8,858 nt of DNA from Actinomycetes bacterium. GTDB taxonomy: Bacteria; Actinomycetota; Humimicrobiia; JAHJRV01. The notes under the pieces were generated by a model. That model was not told the DNA's origin. It saw nothing but the letters and a program-made list of their open reading frames with translations, and searched no databases. A program made the position numbers and the translations under genes. This document shows positions 6,295-8,858 of this stretch, piece after piece. The first letter of the stretch is position 1. Each line of letters begins with the position of its first letter. The stretch spans positions 1-8,858 of the forward strand of contig DAOWJR010000057.1 of assembly GCA_030640275.1 (NCBI GenBank). The letters are read 5' to 3'.

Positions 6295-7703
6295 GAAGAA
6301 CAAAAATAATGTGTACTATAGGTCCAGCAACAAGTAGTAAGAAAATGATAGAAGCACTAATTGATGAAGGCGTTGACATATTTCGATTAAACTTTGCTCA
6401 TCGTAATCAGGAAGAAATAAAAGAAAATATAGAAATAATAAGGAAAGTTGCGAGTAAAAAAGAAACAGACGTAGCAATATGTGTTGATCTTCAGGGTCCA
6501 AAAATAAGGGGTTGCAAGGTAAAGGGAGATAGTGTCTCTCTAAAAAAAGGAGAGACTTACTTTTTAACAGTAGATCCTTTTTTAGGTGATGAGAAAAAAC
6601 TACAAATATCTTATAAGGGATTTATAAATGATGTTGAACCCGGAACAAGAGTTCTCTTAGATGATGGTAATATTGAACTTAATGTCATAAAAAAATATCC
6701 AAGTGAAGTTGAATGCAAAATAATAAATGGTGGAATTCTTCGATCAAATAAAGGAGTGAATCTTCCTGATATCACATTAAATCTTGATTCCTTTACCCTA
6801 AAGGATCATAACGATTTAATATTCAGTCTTAATCAGGATGTAGATTGGATTAGCATATCATTCGTTCGATCATCAAAAGATGTTGAGAAGGTTAGAGAAG
6901 TTATAGAAGACTTTGGTTCGAATGTGAAGGTGATAGCAAAGATAGAAAAACATGAAGCAATTACAAATATTGATTCTATAATAAAAGCTACTCATGGAGT
7001 GATGGTTGCCAGAGGTGATTTGGGAGTTGAAATGCCAATTGAAGATGTACCCAAATATCAAAAAATGATAATAAATCACAGTAACCTGGAGGGAAAACCT
7101 GTAATTATTGCCACTCAGATGTTAGAGTCAATGGTTGAAAATCCAAGGCCAACAAGAGCTGAAGCCAGTGATGTTGCTAATGCTGTTTATGATAGAGCAA
7201 GTGTAGTTATGTTATCTGCTGAGACTGCAATTGGTAAATATCCAGTGGAAAGTGTAATAATTATGTCAAAAATAATCAATAGTACTGAATCAATGATTGA
7301 TTATGGTACAAAGATGATAGAAAAACTAAAGATCAGTTATAAAAGTGTAACTGATTCTATAGCACTTGCTGCCTGTGAAATTGCAAAAAATCTTGATGCA
7401 GCTGCTATTATAACCTCAACTAAATCTGGTCATACTGCTCGTGAGATCTCCAAGAATCATCCACCAACTACAATTGTTGCTGTAAGCCCTGTTCAAAGAG
7501 TAGTTAATCAATTAAAATTATCATGGGGAGTTTACCCAATTATATCAAAACATTCGAAAAATATAGATGAGATGATAGATAATGCAGTGAATCTTGCTTT
7601 AGGAAATGGATTTATTAGTAAAGGTGATGTTGTAGTAATCACTGCAGGAGTGTTGGTTGATCGACCTGGTACTACAAATATGCTAAAAGTTCATATTGTT
7701 TGA
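6291..7703 (+). CDS. pyk: Pyruvate kinase, predicted K+-independent (Lys117) type
   Basis: Pyruvate kinase transfers phosphate from phosphoenolpyruvate to ADP, the last ATP-yielding step of glycolysis. At 470 residues it has the A/B/C domain core and no extra C-terminal PEP-utiliser domain as in Bacillus. Visible motifs: TKIMCTIGPA (4-13), RLNFAH (32-37), DLQGPKIR (66-73) at the start of the B domain, catalytic AKIEK with Lys217 and Glu219, ARGDLGVE (240-247), ATQMLESM (274-281) and PTRAEASDVANAV (287-299). The C domain has TKSGHTAR, the phosphate-binding loop region of the effector site. The K+-dependent pattern DTKGPEIR is replaced by DLQGPKIR, with Leu, Gln and Lys at rabbit positions 113, 114 and 117, and NFSH is NFAH. 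These mark the potassium-independent group. The start overlaps the mazG stop (ATGA), with AAAGGAG 7 bases upstream, so the two are translationally coupled. Confidence 0.96.
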   Translation: MRRTKIMCTIGPATSSKKMIEALIDEGVDIFRLNFAHRNQEEIKENIEIIRKVASKKETDVAICVDLQGPKIRGCKVKGDSVSLKKGETYFLTVDPFLGDEKKLQISYKGFINDVEPGTRVLLDDGNIELNVIKKYPSEVECKIINGGILRSNKGVNLPDITLNLDSFTLKDHNDLIFSLNQDVDWISISFVRSSKDVEKVREVIEDFGSNVKVIAKIEKHEAITNIDSIIKATHGVMVARGDLGVEMPIEDVPKYQKMIINHSNLEGKPVIIATQMLESMVENPRPTRAEASDVANAVYDRASVVMLSAETAIGKYPVESVIIMSKIINSTESMIDYGTKMIEKLKISYKSVTDSIALAACEIAKNLDAAAIITSTKSGHTAREISKNHPPTTIVAVSPVQRVVNQLKLSWGVYPIISKHSKNIDEMIDNAVNLALGNGFISKGDVVVITAGVLVDRPGTTNMLKVHIV

Positions 7704-7763
7704 GATACAAAAAAATATCAATAAAAAGAAGGAAATATTACTTTTTGATTTAATATAACATTG

Positions 7764-7771
7764 TAAGGAGT
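7764..7771 (+). promoter_or_regulatory. Upstream Shine-Dalgarno of the ftsB/divIC-like gene, spaced for an ATT start
   Basis: TAAGGAGT is a strong site but has no ATG, GTG or TTG at the right distance behind it. An ATT at 7779, 8 bases after the AAGGAG core, is in frame with the division gene and would add 7 residues; the next upstream in-frame codon that matters is a TAA at 7773. ATT starts are rare but known (infC). This is either a real alternative start or a redundant site. Confidence 0.4.
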
Positions 7772-7790
7772 TTAAAATATTCTAAAGATT

Positions 7791-7797
7791 GGAGAGG
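7791..7797 (+). promoter_or_regulatory. Proximal Shine-Dalgarno of the ftsB/divIC-like gene
   Basis: GGAGAGG precedes the TTG at 7800, with 5 bases from GGAG and 2 from the last G. It is the reason the TTG is preferred as the start over the ATT at 7779. Confidence 0.55.
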
Positions 7798-7799
7798 AT

Positions 7800-8246
7800 T
7801 TGGCAAGAATAAATAAAGATAGATATCAAGAGAAAATTTCAAAAAGGATCAGGGAAAAAGAAAGAAGTAGAATAAAGAGATTGATTACTCCAACTGTAAT
7901 ACTAGCAATATTATTAGTCATTGTATTTTTAGTTATTAACACACCAACCGCCAACGAAATTTTAAAACAGAGAAAAGAGATGGAACTACTTAAAAATGAA
8001 TTAGAACAAGCCAAAATTATAAACAAAGAACTCGAAAAAAAGATAGAGAGGATTAGCTCATCAGAATATATAGAGGAAGAGGCGAGAAGGAAGTTTGGAC
8101 TTGTTAAGGAGAATCAAACCGCTTATGCAGTTGTAAATGAGTCCCCAGAAAATGAAGAGGAATCTGGAAACGAGCAAGCAAAGTTTGGCATAAGTTATCA
8201 ATTTTGGGAGAATTTTGCTAAAAGCTACTGGTCTCTCAAACATTAA
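7800..8246 (+). CDS. FtsB/DivIC-family septum formation protein
   Basis: This is a 148-residue single-pass membrane protein of the FtsB/DivIC family, which forms the FtsQLB (DivIB-FtsL-DivIC) complex that regulates septal peptidoglycan synthesis. Residues 1-28 are strongly basic and should be cytoplasmic. Residues 29-47 are one hydrophobic helix (ITPTVILAILLVIVFLVI). Residues 52-86 are a Glu/Lys-rich coiled coil, followed by the family signature SSEYIEEEARRKFGLVKENQTAYAV (positions 87-111), here split as SSEYIEEEARRKFG then LVKENQTAYAV. A further tail of about 35 residues, acidic and then aromatic, exceeds typical FtsB (about 103) and DivIC (about 125). Family membership is clear; which ortholog is not, though position after mazG matches divIC in Bacillus. 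The start is TTG at 7800 (GGAGAGG just before); an in-frame ATT at 7779 is the alternative. No promoter is convincing in the 96-base gap after pyk, so read-through is likely. Confidence 0.88.
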   Translation: MARINKDRYQEKISKRIREKERSRIKRLITPTVILAILLVIVFLVINTPTANEILKQRKEMELLKNELEQAKIINKELEKKIERISSSEYIEEEARRKFGLVKENQTAYAVVNESPENEEESGNEQAKFGISYQFWENFAKSYWSLKH

Positions 8247-8277
8247 TTACCAATATTAAATACTAATGAGAATAATT

Positions 8278-8321
8278 ATTTAAATTCTATAAAAGCAAAG
8301 AGAGTTCACTTGAATTTAAAT
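8278..8321 (+). repeat. Inverted repeat downstream of the ftsB/divIC-like gene
   Basis: ATTTAAATTC (8278-8287) and GAATTTAAAT (8312-8321) are perfect 10-base arms around a 24-base loop. No T run follows, so it does not qualify as an intrinsic terminator. It may stabilise the 3' end of the upstream transcript. Confidence 0.45.
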
Positions 8322-8357
8322 TAGGAGATATTGAAAATATATTTAAAATATTTAATA

Positions 8358-8386
8358 TTGCTTTTTTAATTTAAATAGTTTATAAT
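8358..8386 (+). promoter_or_regulatory. Sigma-70-like promoter candidate for the RRM gene
   Basis: TTGCTT (8358-8363) and a perfect TATAAT (8381-8386) are separated by exactly 17 bases. Transcription would start near 8393, giving a leader of about 230 bases before the RRM start codon. The -35 box matches only three of six positions. The inverted repeat ATATTGC/GCAATAT (8355-8361 and 8387-8393) brackets the core promoter. Confidence 0.5.
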
Positions 8387-8414
8387 GCAATATATTTTAT
8401 TTATATAATAAAAG

Positions 8415-8440
8415 TTTCATATAAAAAGGATTATATGAAA
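8415..8440 (+). promoter_or_regulatory. Perfect leader hairpin with AAAGGA loop
   Basis: TTTCATATAA (8415-8424) pairs perfectly with TTATATGAAA (8431-8440), leaving the loop AAAGGA, a Shine-Dalgarno-like sequence. The 3' arm contains an ATG at 8435. It lies about 20 bases after the predicted transcription start. This is a possible translational switch or mRNA 5'-end stabiliser; function is not established. Confidence 0.45.
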
Positions 8441-8458
8441 TGGCTGGTTAAGTATTAA
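8435..8458 (+). CDS. Possible 7-codon leader peptide MKWLVKY
   Basis: ATG at 8435 opens a 7-codon frame ending in TAA at 8456, preceded by AAGGA (8426-8430) 4 bases upstream. Both its ribosome-binding site and its start lie in the leader hairpin. Such short frames are common by chance, and the spacing is short. I list it because of its place in the leader, not because of any recognised family; there is no run of regulatory codons of the classic attenuator kind. Confidence 0.2.
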   Translation: MKWLVKY

Positions 8459-8621
8459 GGGAGTTGATAATAAAAATCAAATAAATCTTCTGTAAATTTT
8501 TTTAATGAAAGTTCTCTTATGTTTAATTATTACTTTCACTGTGAAGTTTGAATTGCTATCTTGCATCTACTTCCAAAGAAAACGTTAATAGACTGAGAGA
8601 AATAAGTATAAGGAGGTTACT

Positions 8622-8858
8622 ATGCAAGGTAGTAAACTATATGTAGGAAATCTTAGCTATTCTATAACTGACGAAGAGCTAAAAGAATTGTTCTCCAAAC
8701 ATGGTGAGGTTAAGGAAGTCAATATAATTGAAGGTAAAGGTTTTGGATTTGTTGAAATGTCTAAACAAGAAGAAGCTGAAAAAGCAAAAGAAGCATTGAA
8801 TGATAGTGATTTTAAAGGCCGTACCTTAAGAGTTGATGAAGCTCGACCACCTAGAAGA
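8622..8858 (+). CDS. RRM-domain RNA-binding protein, N-terminal part (3' end outside window)
   Basis: This is a small RNA-recognition-motif protein of the kind found in cyanobacteria (Rbp, cold-induced) and many other bacteria, which binds single-stranded RNA; its targets cannot be told from sequence. The 79 codons visible are open to the window edge. RNP2 is seen as KLYVGNLSY (5-13) and RNP1 as KGFGFVEM (39-46), with Tyr7, Phe41 and Phe43 at the usual RNA-stacking positions. The beta2-beta3 loop is very short: VNII leads through EG straight into KGFGF, where the common bacterial form has about eight further residues (a DRETGRS-like stretch). The domain closes with LRVDEARPPRR, normally followed by a Gly/Arg-rich tail that would lie outside the window. 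AAGGAGGT at 8610-8617 gives a strong ribosome-binding site and fixes the start. It has its own promoter candidate and a long leader, which suggests separate regulation. Confidence 0.93.
   Translation, partial: MQGSKLYVGNLSYSITDEELKELFSKHGEVKEVNIIEGKGFGFVEMSKQEEAEKAKEALNDSDFKGRTLRVDEARPPRR

Larger units (their letters stand above)
8247..8621 (+). other. 375-base non-coding stretch: repeats, promoter candidate and long leader
   Basis: No reading frame here looks like a normal gene. In order it holds an AT-rich inverted repeat (8278-8321), an ownerless TAGGAG (8322-8327), an AT-only hairpin with a T6 run (8335-8367) too weak to call a terminator, a promoter candidate (8358-8386), a perfect hairpin with a 7-codon frame (8415-8458), another AAGGGAG without a clear gene (8457-8463), the palindrome TTCACTGTGAA (8535-8545), and the strong Shine-Dalgarno of the RRM gene (8610-8617). 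It probably combines the end of the ftsB transcript and the leader of the RRM gene. Confidence 0.7.

Noticed and set aside
7754..7759. TATAAC as a -10 box for the division gene
   Set aside because: No -35-like sequence lies at the right distance, and the start would fall on the upstream Shine-Dalgarno.
8335..8367. AT-only hairpin with a T6 run as a terminator after the division gene
   Set aside because: The stem is six A-T pairs, and 8 bases separate it from the T run, so it is unlikely to stop polymerase; the T run also lies inside the promoter spacer.
8464..8484. Short TTG frame after AAGGGAG in the RRM leader
   Set aside because: Only six codons, no space between the site and the TTG, and no context to support it.

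Overview
The window is an AT-rich stretch of ordinary bacterial chromosome with every gene on the + strand. By eye it is about two-thirds A+T or more, with no obvious change in composition along its length. I see no mobile element, CRISPR array, tRNA or rRNA. The gene set and order are those of a housekeeping block: the tail of prs (PRPP synthetase), ctc/rplY (ribosomal protein L25), pth (peptidyl-tRNA hydrolase), mfd (transcription-repair coupling factor), mazG (NTP pyrophosphohydrolase), pyk (pyruvate kinase), an FtsB/DivIC-type division protein, and the start of a small RRM-type RNA-binding protein.

Region 1 (1-1770) is a probable prs-ctc-pth transcription unit. It ends in a 188-base gap holding an ownerless Shine-Dalgarno sequence, a small hairpin and a probable intrinsic terminator. 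Region 2 (1852-5313) is mfd, full length. Region 3 (5314-8246) starts with a good sigma-70-like promoter candidate inside the mfd-mazG gap. It continues with mazG and pyk, which overlap by four bases (ATGA), and then the ftsB/divIC-like gene, whose start is ambiguous. Region 4 (8247-8858) is a 375-base non-coding stretch with a second promoter candidate and a long structured leader, followed by the RRM gene, which is cut by the window edge.

The order prs-ctc-pth-mfd-mazG-divIC matches, from memory, the glmU-to-ftsH neighbourhood of Bacillus and Clostridium (prs, ctc, pth, fin, mfd, spoVT, yabM, mazG, yabO, yabP, yabQ, divIC). Here the genes that occur between them in spore formers are absent, and pyk sits between mazG and the division gene. 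This suggests a non-sporulating, low-GC, Firmicutes-like or deep-branching anaerobic lineage (Atribacterota-like is one possibility). That placement is a guess from gene order and protein style, not a measurement.

The genes share general themes: nucleotide supply and clean-up (prs, mazG), translation maintenance (ctc, pth), coupling of transcription to repair (mfd), glycolytic ATP (pyk) and division (ftsB/divIC). I found no convincing new multi-gene system. The points most worth a second look are the pyruvate kinase residues that mark the potassium-independent class, the long leader of the RRM gene with its hairpin and 7-codon reading frame, the unusually compact RRM, and the ownerless Shine-Dalgarno sites.
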